Origin: Candidatus Harrisonbacteria bacterium RIFCSPLOWO2_01_FULL_44_18
Lineage (GTDB): Bacteria > Patescibacteriota > Minisyncoccia > UBA6257 > WO2-44-18
Reading direction: 5' to 3'
DNA: 54,459 nucleotides
Assembly: GCA_001817915.1 (NCBI GenBank)
Contig: MHJJ01000008.1
Span: 1-54,459, forward strand
Of this stretch, positions 16,570-25,384 are shown piece by piece. Under the pieces are notes generated by a model. That model saw nothing but the letters and a program-made list of their open reading frames with translations, was not told where the DNA came from and searched no databases. The first letter of the stretch is position 1; every line of letters starts with the position of its first letter. A program made the translations under genes and the position numbers.

Positions 16570-16594
16570 GACTCTACCGCTGAGCTACATCGGC
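16570..16594 (-). tRNA. tRNA 5' fragment (acceptor plus D arm) complementary to the orphan 3' half
   Basis: GCCGATG-TA-GCTC-AGCGGTA-GAG; acceptor pairs with CATCGGC of 16280-16320. Confidence 0.7.
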
Positions 16595-16733
16595 ATTTCT
16601 AACGGGGCTGACAAAAGCGACAAAGTTATCTTAACAGAATTTTGCGCATTCAACCAATCTGGTGTTAAAATGAAACCCGACCCCACTCCAACCCTAGGGT
16701 CGAAGTGGAATTCTGGCAAACAGATTAAAAATT

Positions 16734-17324
16734 ATGGCCTACGAACCAAAAAAATTCGACCATCTTTTGGGAACTCCCGGATTCAGCAATCAACTTTTAA
16801 AAAATCACTTCTCGCTCTATCAAGGATATATCGTTAATACCAATAAATTAACGAATTTATTAAACGCGCTCGCGAAAGAAGGGAAAACCGGAACGCCGGA
16901 ATATGCCGAAATCAAACGTCGATTTGGGTGGGAATTTAACGGCATGCGGCTTCATGAATATTATTTTGAAAACATGAGGCATCCGGATAGCGCGTCCCCG
17001 GCTTTGGATAAAAAATCACCGCTTTTCAAAAAAATTGTTGAAGATTTCGGAACTTACGAAAATTGGGAAAAAGATTTTAAAACCGTTGGCGTAATGCGCG
17101 GTATCGGCTGGGCAATTCTTTATTTTGATAAAATGGCAAACCGGCTATTTAACGTCTGGATTAACGAACACGACCTCGGCCATTTGGCGGGCGCGACGCC
17201 GCTTCTTGTATTAGACGTTTTTGAACACGCCTATATCACCGATTACGGCCTAAAACGCGTTGATTATATTGAAGCTTTCTTCAAAGCCATTGATTGGACT
17301 ACGGTAACTGCTCGTTTCCTTTAG
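16734..17324 (+). CDS. Fe/Mn superoxide dismutase
   Basis: NHFSLYQGYI, MRLHEYYFENM, LLVLDVFEHAYITDYG (DxxxH). Confidence 0.92.
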   Translation: MAYEPKKFDHLLGTPGFSNQLLKNHFSLYQGYIVNTNKLTNLLNALAKEGKTGTPEYAEIKRRFGWEFNGMRLHEYYFENMRHPDSASPALDKKSPLFKKIVEDFGTYENWEKDFKTVGVMRGIGWAILYFDKMANRLFNVWINEHDLGHLAGATPLLVLDVFEHAYITDYGLKRVDYIEAFFKAIDWTTVTARFL

Positions 17325-18318
17325 CCTGAATCAAGAGATCAATCACTCCTTTTATCCAAAGCATATTAACCTCGTCGGCTTTTTCTAATTGCGTAGCCCC
17401 CGTAGTTTCAACAACAATACAGTGCTTTGCCCCTAATCGGTACATCGCATCTATAAGACTGCCATCATGCCGTGTAATAAAGCCGTATTTATCCGACTTC
17501 ATAGACGTTTTAAAACCTGCTGATATTTTAGCGCCACGCATAATTGACAATTCCTGTTCTATCTTTTCAACAATTTTCCTATAAACTTCGGTGGCAACCT
17601 GATCGTTGTGATTATAATGATAGGCTGACGGCGGCGCATCAGGAGTAATATAATCCTGATGTAAATCTATGGCGGCAACTATTGGAGGGGGTGGCGCCTC
17701 CTCCAATTCTCTCTGCGTTAATTCTTCCCATAGCAACCCTGTCTGCGTCAGCTCCTTCAACTCTTTTTGCATTAGCGCCGCTTCTTGCGGCAGACGAGCA
17801 TTAATCCTCGGCGCCGTGGGAAAAAACCACTGCCTGAACGGCTGATTCTCTTCCAACTCATCCACGATCTTGCCATCAGAGAGCTCATAACGGATAATAT
17901 CGTCGGTTCCCTCACTGCCTTCTCCGCCTTGATCATTTACTATATTGAACCGCTCGCCGGATTCAAAACCAGAAGGGTTAGCCAGCGGATAAATCACAAC
18001 CTTTAGGCCGCTTTGATGGGCATAATCAATAATTTCATTTATATGCCGCCTCATTGTCATTGGCCCGGCGATTTCTTCGCCATGCAAACCGGCGCGAATA
18101 AACAAAATTTTGTCCTCTGGCTTTATGTCATTTGAAATAATCCTGACAAAATCATAAGTCTTCCCGCCTTCGGGCGTTTGATATTTTATTACTCCCCGCT
18201 TTTCAAAAACCGCGTCCGGTCTTTTTTCTACTTCCGCCGCCAACTCTGCCAAAAATTTTTCCGCCGGCATTTTTTCAAAAACCGGCTCTGGTTTAAATTC
18301 TGCTTTTTCCTGAATCAT
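17299..18318 (-). CDS. M14/succinylglutamate desuccinylase-aspartoacylase-like metallohydrolase
   Basis: RAGLHGEEIAGPMTMRRHI, VVIYPLANPSGFESGERFN, IDLHQDY. Confidence 0.75.
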   Translation of the reverse strand: MIQEKAEFKPEPVFEKMPAEKFLAELAAEVEKRPDAVFEKRGVIKYQTPEGGKTYDFVRIISNDIKPEDKILFIRAGLHGEEIAGPMTMRRHINEIIDYAHQSGLKVVIYPLANPSGFESGERFNIVNDQGGEGSEGTDDIIRYELSDGKIVDELEENQPFRQWFFPTAPRINARLPQEAALMQKELKELTQTGLLWEELTQRELEEAPPPPIVAAIDLHQDYITPDAPPSAYHYNHNDQVATEVYRKIVEKIEQELSIMRGAKISAGFKTSMKSDKYGFITRHDGSLIDAMYRLGAKHCIVVETTGATQLEKADEVNMLWIKGVIDLLIQAKGNEQLP

Positions 18319-18391
18319 GGAGCGAGAGACGGGAATCGAACCCGCATCTTATCCTTGGGAAAGATATGTACTACCACTGTACTACTCTCGC
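18318..18391 (-). tRNA. tRNA-Gly (CCC)
   Basis: GCGAGAG...TTCCCAA loop...CTCTCGC-TCCA; T arm CGGGTTCGATTCCCG. Confidence 0.9.
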
Positions 18392-18720
18392 GTATCTATT
18401 TCCCTAAAATAATTTTTAATTCTACGATTTATATAACCACGTCCAAAGCCTGTTTTCAATTGTAATTCTCTTTTTCGCGCATCAGTTTTATTACGACATC
18501 CTTCAAAATATATTAGTTCAATCTGATCGAAAGATTTAGTAGTTTGAACCTCTTTATTTTTATGCGCAACAATTCTTTTATTTAAATTATCTGTCGAACC
18601 AATATAAAATTTCCGGCGTTCCCTAACGTCATCAACACATAACAAAATATATGTGTAATGCATAGATTTTATAATCCTTGCCCGCCGAAAGGCCTTCGGC
18701 CAATCAGGCGGGTCCGCCAA
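18382..18720 (-). CDS. GIY-YIG nuclease; 3' end overlaps the tRNA-Gly 5' end
   Basis: MHYTYILLCVDD..KFYIGSTDNLNKRIVAHK; ELIYFEGCRNKTDARKRELQLKTGFGRGYI. Confidence 0.88.
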   Translation of the reverse strand: MADPPDWPKAFRRARIIKSMHYTYILLCVDDVRERRKFYIGSTDNLNKRIVAHKNKEVQTTKSFDQIELIYFEGCRNKTDARKRELQLKTGFGRGYINRRIKNYFREIDTRE

Positions 18721-18740
18721 AATGCGAAGCTTTTGGCGGA
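18681..18740. repeat. Paired hairpins abutting a tRNA 5' half
   Basis: TCCGCCAAAA-tgcgaagc-TTTTGGCGGA (18713-18740); CCCGCC...GGCGGG (18681-18712). Confidence 0.85.
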
Positions 18741-18774
18741 GGAAGGTCGCATTCTACCATTGAACCACACTCGC
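18741..18774 (-). tRNA. tRNA-Gly-like 5' half ending in the anticodon loop
   Basis: GCGAGTG-TG-GTTCAATGGTAGAAT-G-CGACC-TTCC then palindrome; no CACTCGC 3' half nearby. Confidence 0.75.
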
Positions 18775-18835
18775 AAAATTAAACGGGGTCCTCGATTTCT
18801 TAGCTAAATTTTAGCATAAAATTTAGAAGAAATCA

Positions 18836-18871
18836 GGAGAAGGTTGTGTACTGCCACTATACTAATCTCGC
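18836..18871 (-). tRNA. tRNA (Gly/Glu-like) 5' half ending in the anticodon loop
   Basis: GCGAGAT-TA-GTATAGTGGCAGTAC-A-CAACC-TTCTCC then palindrome. Confidence 0.7.
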
Positions 18872-18895
18872 GAATTCTCCCGCCTAACTTCAAAC

Positions 18896-19477
18896 TTATA
18901 ACTTATAACTTTTACTTTCCACTTTGCCATCTTTCCATTCAAATCCCGGACTCAAGATTATCACTCTAGCATTAACTCGCGCGGCTGCCAGCCATTGGTT
19001 AAAATCTTTTTTTTCCAAATATAATCGCCCGGCCAAAATTTCCCGACGCGCCTGCGGCGCCAAAACCAATTTCCTGAAATCTCCGGCATCCAGCCCATAC
19101 AAAGTTAACGCCGCCTCTTTTAAATTTTGACCTTCGCTTTTATCTCCAATCTTGTTATCGACAATCGCCGCCAAATCTTTGCCGACCGCCCGCTTAAGTT
19201 CGCCATAAACCAGCGTGTCTTCAATTATTTTATCAAGAACCGCTCTTTTGATTTCCTTTCTGGATTCTAAAAAATCGGTTTCGCTATTCTTGCCGCTATA
19301 AGTGTCTAAAACAGCGCTATAATATTTAAAAGCCGCGGCGTATTCCTGATTAAGGGTCTTGGCGCTGATCAATTTTGAATTGACAATGGCGACCGGGAAA
19401 AATCCTTGATTGGCGACGTAATACAAAGATACGCCTCCCGCCATCATTATCAAAAATGATATTAAAAACTTTTTCAT
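18896..19477 (-). CDS. Exported SurA-N-like protein
   Basis: N-terminal TM; VNSKLISAKTLNQEYAAAFKYY...VLDKIIEDTLVYGELKR. Confidence 0.55.
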   Translation of the reverse strand: MKKFLISFLIMMAGGVSLYYVANQGFFPVAIVNSKLISAKTLNQEYAAAFKYYSAVLDTYSGKNSETDFLESRKEIKRAVLDKIIEDTLVYGELKRAVGKDLAAIVDNKIGDKSEGQNLKEAALTLYGLDAGDFRKLVLAPQARREILAGRLYLEKKDFNQWLAAARVNARVIILSPGFEWKDGKVESKSYKL

Positions 19478-19540
19478 GCCGATTTTGTCTAAATTTTCGA
19501 GCCCGTTTGTGGCGATGAAAATTTAGCCACAAAATCGAGC

Positions 19541-19656
19541 ACCCCCTCACTCATTCTAGTAAAGATATGGTAATAGCGCCCAATCAGAGACGTAAGTCGG
19601 CTTCGCCTCTACTGATTCTGAAATACCGCAATCGTTGCTGGAATGAGTGAGGGGGT
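19541..19656. mobile_element. 116-bp element with 16-bp inverted termini
   Basis: ACCCCCTCACTCATTC / GAATGAGTGAGGGGGT. Confidence 0.65.
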
Positions 19657-19715
19657 AAAGGTTTGGCGACTAAATTTTGTTCGTCTTTCAGACTCCAAAA
19701 TTTAGGCCAAGCCCT

Positions 19716-19982
19716 TTATTCTTTTGGAATTAAAATTATTAATTTTTCGCCCGGTTTGACATAATTGAATTTTGACCTTAATTCTTTTTCCAAATTTTTA
19801 GGATCAGAAAAATACACAATGTCGGCTTGGAGGTTCTCATTTTCTTTGGCTAATTTCTCAACTTGAGCAATAACTCCAGATGAATCCTTTCTCATTTTCA
19901 ACTGCTGCGCGTAAAGGCGATACAACTGAAATCCCAAAATTGCAAATATAATGACCAAAACAGCAGCCGTAACTAACTTCAT
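19716..19982 (-). CDS. FtsL/DivIC-like septum formation initiator
   Basis: N-terminal TM plus coiled coil; DPKNLEKELRSKFNYVKPGEKLIILIP. Confidence 0.75.
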   Translation of the reverse strand: MKLVTAAVLVIIFAILGFQLYRLYAQQLKMRKDSSGVIAQVEKLAKENENLQADIVYFSDPKNLEKELRSKFNYVKPGEKLIILIPKE

Positions 19983-20002
19983 ATTTAGAGTATATCGCTC
20001 TC

Positions 20003-22240
20003 TTACTTTTTGAGCAATTCCTTGAATATGCTGCTGGGTATTTTGATTTTGCTTTGAACGGCCATTTCTTTAAGTTTTTCCTTGCCGCGCCGCTGTTTTT
20101 TCCAGAGCTTCATTTTGCGAGTCCGGTCGCCGCCGGTTTTACCGAAATTGCCAAGAAGTTTTTTGAACGCCGGAATAGTCTCGCGCGCTATAATCCTCCC
20201 GCCAGCAACCGCCTGAACTGGCTGAACAAACAACTGCTTAGGTAAAAGCTCTTTGAGTTTTTCTACGGTAAACCGCGCTTCTCTTTCAATGTCTTTTTTG
20301 GGCAAAATTCTTGTTAAACCGGGCACTAAATGACCGGCCACCAGCACTTCCAGCTTATCAACTTCCGCCTTTTCATAACCGATGATCTCGTAATGAAATG
20401 AAGCAAACCCTTGCGAAACCGATTTTAATTTATCATCTAAATCGCGGATTAAATCAGCCAGGGGTAATTTTGTCGTAACCATAATTTTATTGCTTAAAGT
20501 TTTCGTTTCTAATTCAGAGAAGCGAAAAATTTCTTTGAGTTGCAAAATGGCGCCTAAAAATTGCGGCGGCGCGACAATTTCTATTTTTGTTATCGGCTCT
20601 TCGGCAACGCCATAGTCATTAGGAAAATCTTTGGGGTTGGTAATGATTTCCCCATCAACTTTGTAAGCAACGGACGGAAAACTATGTACGGTTTCTATTT
20701 GAAATTCTCTCGCCAATCTTTCGGCAGCGATCTCAAAATGCAGCCGTCCTAAAAATCCGCCCTTAAATCCTCTTCCTAAAACTTCGCTCGCATCGGGCTC
20801 AAAAGTCAGCGATGAATCGGTAAGACGCAATTTTCCGAGCGCCTGCTTGAATTTATCGTATTGATCGCTTTCCGCGGGATAAAAAGAAACGAAAACCACC
20901 GGCTGTGGCTCCACATAGCCAGAAAGGGCTACGCACATCCGCGGCCCGCAGATTGTGTCACCGATTTTCAGTTTATTGGGATCTTTAATGCCGGTCGCGA
21001 TGTAACCTATTTCGCCCGTCTTTAACCCGATCGAGGGTTTTAATTGAGGGATGAAATAGCCAATCTCCTTTGCTTTTACCCGAGTCTTGGTTGCCATAAG
21101 TTCGATATCGCCGTTAGTCTGAAATTCTCCGTCAAAAACCCTCACAAACGCCATTATCCCCTTGTGCTCGTCATAAAGAGAATCAAAAATGAGCGCTCTG
21201 TTAATTCCTGCCTCTGATTCCCGCGGGGACGAAACTTTTTTAACAATTGTTTCTAAAAGTTCCGGCACCCCTTCGCCGCTACGGCCGGAAACTTTCAAAA
21301 TCTCGTCTATGCCGACCCCCAGAAGCTCGGCCAAATCTAATACGGCGTCCCGAATTTGCTCTGACTGAGCAATATCAATTTTATTAACCGCTCCGATTAT
21401 TTTTAGTCCCGCTCTTTTGGCATTTTCAAAATTAGCCAATGTCTGCGCCTGAATACCTTGCGTCGCGTCAACTAACAAAACCGCTCCCTCAACCGCCGCC
21501 AGCGCCCGGGAAACTTCATAAGAAAAATCAGAGTGGCCGGGAGTATCTATTAAGTTCAGAATACATTCTGAACTCGCGGACTTCGCGGACTCAAGCGGAC
21601 TTCGCGGACTTTTCCCGTTGCGCGCTTTATCAAAAATAAAGCGTTCTATTTCAACATCTTTCCCGCCAAAATTAACTAAAAGCCCTATTTTATAATCTGA
21701 ACCTTTTAGATATGTTTGTAATTGTATTTTCTCTTTTTTACCGATAAAAGGCAGAGATTTTATTTCCACAATAACTTTATTTTCAATAATAAAATCTGGT
21801 CTGTACACACCCACTTTCTTATCTTCATGAAAGATATCTATAATTTTTTCTTTTTCAAAACTCAAATCGCTTTTTTTAAATTCCTGTTCTAAAATATTTT
21901 GATAAATATTCTCTTTGTGTCCTAGGCCAACGGCTTTTCTAACAGCAAAAAATACGCCACGAATCTTATAGGTTAACTCTTCATATAAGAGCTTGCTTTC
22001 TATTTTTTCCGCGTTGTCCGCTTCCTGTCCGCATTGTCCGCGGTCAGGATGATAAATCATCCTGACAGGCGCCATTTTAATAGTAATTCCTCGTTCTCTT
22101 TCAAGCTCAAGTTGATCTAAATACTGCGGTTTCATCAGTCGTTTTTCTATAGTTCCGGTAATTTCCAAAAGCCGATCCGCTAAAGTTGATTTTCCGTGGT
22201 CAATGTGGGCAATGATTACAAAATTGCGTATGTTATCCAT
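20003..22240 (-). CDS. lepA: Elongation factor 4 (LepA) with an in-frame GxxExxY/PD-(D/E)XK-like insertion
   Basis: AHIDHGKSTLADRLL, ERERGITIK ... LNLIDTPGHSDFSYEVSRALAAVEGAVLLVDATQG, NKIDIA; C-terminal FASFHYEIIGYEKAEVDKLEVLVAGH, FGKTGGDRTRKMKLWKKQRRGKEKLKEMA. Confidence 0.95.
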   Translation of the reverse strand: MDNIRNFVIIAHIDHGKSTLADRLLEITGTIEKRLMKPQYLDQLELERERGITIKMAPVRMIYHPDRGQCGQEADNAEKIESKLLYEELTYKIRGVFFAVRKAVGLGHKENIYQNILEQEFKKSDLSFEKEKIIDIFHEDKKVGVYRPDFIIENKVIVEIKSLPFIGKKEKIQLQTYLKGSDYKIGLLVNFGGKDVEIERFIFDKARNGKSPRSPLESAKSASSECILNLIDTPGHSDFSYEVSRALAAVEGAVLLVDATQGIQAQTLANFENAKRAGLKIIGAVNKIDIAQSEQIRDAVLDLAELLGVGIDEILKVSGRSGEGVPELLETIVKKVSSPRESEAGINRALIFDSLYDEHKGIMAFVRVFDGEFQTNGDIELMATKTRVKAKEIGYFIPQLKPSIGLKTGEIGYIATGIKDPNKLKIGDTICGPRMCVALSGYVEPQPVVFVSFYPAESDQYDKFKQALGKLRLTDSSLTFEPDASEVLGRGFKGGFLGRLHFEIAAERLAREFQIETVHSFPSVAYKVDGEIITNPKDFPNDYGVAEEPITKIEIVAPPQFLGAILQLKEIFRFSELETKTLSNKIMVTTKLPLADLIRDLDDKLKSVSQGFASFHYEIIGYEKAEVDKLEVLVAGHLVPGLTRILPKKDIEREARFTVEKLKELLPKQLFVQPVQAVAGGRIIARETIPAFKKLLGNFGKTGGDRTRKMKLWKKQRRGKEKLKEMAVQSKIKIPSSIFKELLKK
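21553..22066 (-). mobile_element. GxxExxY nuclease-like mobile element within lepA
   Basis: Junction hairpins AGTTCAGAAT-ac-ATTCTGAACT (21553-21574) and GTCAGGATGAT-aa-ATCATCCTGAC (22043-22066); inner CGCGGACTTCGCGGACT / GTCCGCATTGTCCGCGG; ORF motifs GHKENIY, RPDFIIENKVIVEIK. Confidence 0.75.
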
Positions 22241-22242
22241 AA

Positions 22243-24603
22243 ATGCTTAAATATTGTACAATGAAAACTGTGGAAAATACAGGCGAAATTAAGCTAGCCC
22301 GCACCTTAGGTCTGGGCTCGATTATTTTACTGGGCGTAGGCGCCCTATTGGGCGGCGGTATTTTTACTTTACTTGGTCCCGCGGCGGGATTAGCCGGGCC
22401 AGGACTGTTTTTATCTATGCTTTTGGGCGCCGGCGTGGCATTTTTAAATCTCCAAATGTACATCGCCCTAGGCACGACTTTCCCGCGAGCCGGCGGCGGC
22501 TACGTGTGGGTAAAAAAGGGGCTGGGCAATTTTCAAGGATTTTTAGCCGGCTGGTTAGACTGGTTTGCTCATTCGGCTGCCGCCGGTCTATACGCCTTGA
22601 GCTTTGGATTTTACGCCTATGAACTTATAAAAATATTATTCGGGCGCGATCTTAATATAAATATTCTTTCGCTTGAAAAAATTATTGCCGCTTTAGTGGT
22701 TCTCGTCTTTGGCTATTTTCATTGGCGCGGATCAAAAACCAGTAGCCAAGCCGGCAACGTTATCGCCGTATTGCTGTTAGTTATACTGGGGGGATTTATA
22801 ATCTTCGGCGCGATAAAAATTTTGGGTAGCCCGAGCGCTTCATTCGGTCACTTCTCGCCTTTTCTGCCAACCGGAATACTTGGCGTGCTCGCGGCAACAA
22901 GCTTTTTTTACATCGCCTTTGAGGGCTCGGAAATCCAGGTACAAACCGGAGAAGAAACTAAAGATCCAAAACGAAATATTAAAATCGGGCTAATCGCGTC
23001 TTGGGCAATAGTCAGCGGGATCTATCTTTTAATATCGCTTATTATAATCGGAGCAACGCGCGACGGCGGCCCGATCTGGCAAGTGTTGGCCCAATGGGGC
23101 GAAGGAGCAATCGTCAAAGCCGCTCAAAGTTTTATGCCCCTGGGGCAATTTATAATGATTGTCGGCGGCTTACTGGCAAACCTGGCGGCTTTGAACGCGA
23201 CAATTTACTCTTCAAGCCGCGTTTCTTTTGCCTTAGCGAGGGATAACAATATTTGGTCAAGATTGGCTTCGATTCACCTGTCAAATTTAACTCCGCATCT
23301 AGCAGTAATCGCTTCCGCAATCCTTATTTTAATCATGGTCATCTTTCTTCCCCTTTTTGACGTTGCCAGCATCGCCAGCTTGCTTTTCATATTATTGTTC
23401 CTTCAGCTAAATATTGCCGGGATAAACATTCATTTTAAATGGCCCGATACGCAATGGGCTTATAAAATTCCTCTGTTCCCGGTGTTGCCTCTTCTGGCAA
23501 TAATTATTTACGCGATTCTGGCGGTCACTATGATCCAGGTAAACGCAACTGCTTGGATTATCGCGGCTTTTTGGGTACTGCTCGGATTTATAAATTATTT
23601 CGCGTATGCCGAAACAAAAAGCCGCGAACAATTTGAAACGGGAATAGTTTATGAAGAAGCGGTGCGCATCGGCCCCAAAACAGGCAAAAGAATTCTTCTG
23701 CCAATCGCGCCCCATCTTAGCTTGGAAGAAATAAAAAACCTGGCGGAAAACGCCTTTGTGTTGACCAGCAAATACGACGGCGAACTGGTCATTGTAACTA
23801 TCCATGAAATAGCGGCGGCCCTGCCTCTCAATCCGGCAATGATTGAAGAGGGTCTCTTGCAAAGAGAAAAAGAGATCTTCGCCCAACTTCATCAATGGGT
23901 AGAAGAATACAATAAAAAAACCGGTCCGGAAGTTAAAAATATTAATTTCCATAGTTTAATTCTAATCGGCCGGGACATCGTGGACGTTCTCCTTGATGTT
24001 ATTAAGATGGAGGACTGCGATCTGCTGGCGCTTAATTGGACCGGTTACGTAGAGGGGCAAGACGCTATTTTAAGCAGAAAAATTGACCGCATCTTGAGGG
24101 AATCCAAATGCGATTTATTAGTAGTCAAAAATCCTCGCGCTCCGCGATCTATTCTGATCGCCGCCGATCCCAGCGGCCGCGGTCCTTACGCGGAATTGCT
24201 TGGCGAAATTGCCTCGGCTTTTAAAAATTACTATAAATCCTCTTTGTATCTTTTGGGCATCACCGCGGAAGAAGTCCCGGTATATTTAAAACCGGATCCC
24301 AGTCCGGTTCTCGCGGCATTAAAAATGAAAAGGAAGGATTTTAATGAAATAACGTTTGCGCATTCCAGATCCATTACCCGAGCCGTATTGCGGGAAATTA
24401 AAGAAAAAAACATTGATTTGCTGGTCATCGGAGCGGCAAGACCTAAATTGCTAAAAGAAATACGGGTTGGCAATCTGGCCGAAGAACTGGTTAAAAGCGC
24501 TTGGTGTTCCGTGATGATCGCGCGCGGACATGAAGGTACGACAGAAGTATTTTGGAAAAATATGTTGAAAAAAATAATTCCTAAGGCCAAGGAAAGTATT
24601 TGA
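22243..24603 (+). CDS. APC-family amino acid permease with C-terminal UspA-like domains
   Basis: GSIILLGVGALLGGGIFTLLGPAAGLAGPG; later LLVIGAARPKLLKEIRVGNLAEELVKSAWCSVMIARG. Confidence 0.88.
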   Translation: MLKYCTMKTVENTGEIKLARTLGLGSIILLGVGALLGGGIFTLLGPAAGLAGPGLFLSMLLGAGVAFLNLQMYIALGTTFPRAGGGYVWVKKGLGNFQGFLAGWLDWFAHSAAAGLYALSFGFYAYELIKILFGRDLNINILSLEKIIAALVVLVFGYFHWRGSKTSSQAGNVIAVLLLVILGGFIIFGAIKILGSPSASFGHFSPFLPTGILGVLAATSFFYIAFEGSEIQVQTGEETKDPKRNIKIGLIASWAIVSGIYLLISLIIIGATRDGGPIWQVLAQWGEGAIVKAAQSFMPLGQFIMIVGGLLANLAALNATIYSSSRVSFALARDNNIWSRLASIHLSNLTPHLAVIASAILILIMVIFLPLFDVASIASLLFILLFLQLNIAGINIHFKWPDTQWAYKIPLFPVLPLLAIIIYAILAVTMIQVNATAWIIAAFWVLLGFINYFAYAETKSREQFETGIVYEEAVRIGPKTGKRILLPIAPHLSLEEIKNLAENAFVLTSKYDGELVIVTIHEIAAALPLNPAMIEEGLLQREKEIFAQLHQWVEEYNKKTGPEVKNINFHSLILIGRDIVDVLLDVIKMEDCDLLALNWTGYVEGQDAILSRKIDRILRESKCDLLVVKNPRAPRSILIAADPSGRGPYAELLGEIASAFKNYYKSSLYLLGITAEEVPVYLKPDPSPVLAALKMKRKDFNEITFAHSRSITRAVLREIKEKNIDLLVIGAARPKLLKEIRVGNLAEELVKSAWCSVMIARGHEGTTEVFWKNMLKKIIPKAKESI

Positions 24604-24660
24604 CAAAATTTAGCGCGGTTGATACTATTTACATCAGCTCATTTATAGGAGGCAGCATTA

Positions 24661-25307
24661 TGAATTGGCAGGACAGGAGGATTGCTTTTACTGATATTGA
24701 AACTACCGGCCTTGAGCCGTTTTGGTTTCCGGATAATTATGGGCAACATCCCAAATTGTTCGCGCGTCATGAAATCTGCGAAATTGGATTAGTGGTGGCG
24801 TCTCAGCCCGATCTCGAAATTATCGCTAGGGGTAATATAAAAATTAAAATTGAAAGGCCGCGTTTGATTAGCCCCGAAGCAAAAAGAATTAACGGTTACA
24901 ATGAAAAAGATTGGGAATGCGCGACATCGCTTGAAGACGCCCTGAGACAGTATAACAACCTGACTAATGGCGCTATTTTTGCCGCTCATAATGTCGCCTT
25001 TGATTGGGGATTCATGAAGATTGCTTTTACAATCTGCCAAATTCAACCCGCGTTGGACTACCATCGCATTGATCTTCTTAGTTACGCCTTGGCTGTTCTC
25101 CAAACCAAAGGATATTGCCTGACATCCTATCGCCTCAATGATCTGGCAAAGTTTTTGGGCTTGCCACAAGAACCTCTGCCTCATCGAGCGCTTAACGGAG
25201 CTATGCTGGCTTACCAAGTTTACAAAACGCTGCGAACATTAGAGTCGGCCAAGAAAGCTACCCCGTATCAAGCCAACCCATTCGATATTGGCGCTCCGGT
25301 CTCATGA
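24661..25307 (+). CDS. DEDDh 3'-5' exonuclease
   Basis: IAFTDIETTGLEP, AAHNVAFDWGFM, PHRALNGAMLAYQVY. Confidence 0.85.
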
Positions 25308-25384
25308 CCGGATTTTTTATTTTTGGTATGATATTTGTATCATTAGTACGCATTCGTATATTGGTATCGTTTTAGCGTGAGCAT

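Noticed and set aside
16280-16594. Functional group I intron in a tRNA
   Set aside because: The 5' half lacks the 5' anticodon stem needed to reconstitute the tRNA, no group I core was recognised, and the intervening DNA contains another complete tRNA.
16684-16715. SOD operator (CCACTCCAACCCTAGGGTCGAAGTGG)
   Set aside because: An imperfect palindrome lies upstream of the SOD gene, but it resembles dispersed CPR palindromes and there is no direct evidence of regulation.
21563-22055. Intein in LepA
   Set aside because: The insert lacks recognisable intein splicing blocks (no N-terminal Cys/Ser at the junction, no C-terminal HN-Cys/Ser/Thr) and no LAGLIDADG/HNH motif; it matches the GxxExxY/PD-(D/E)XK pattern instead.
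23407-23952. 181-aa minus-strand ORF
   Set aside because: Antisense shadow of the APC permease/UspA gene.
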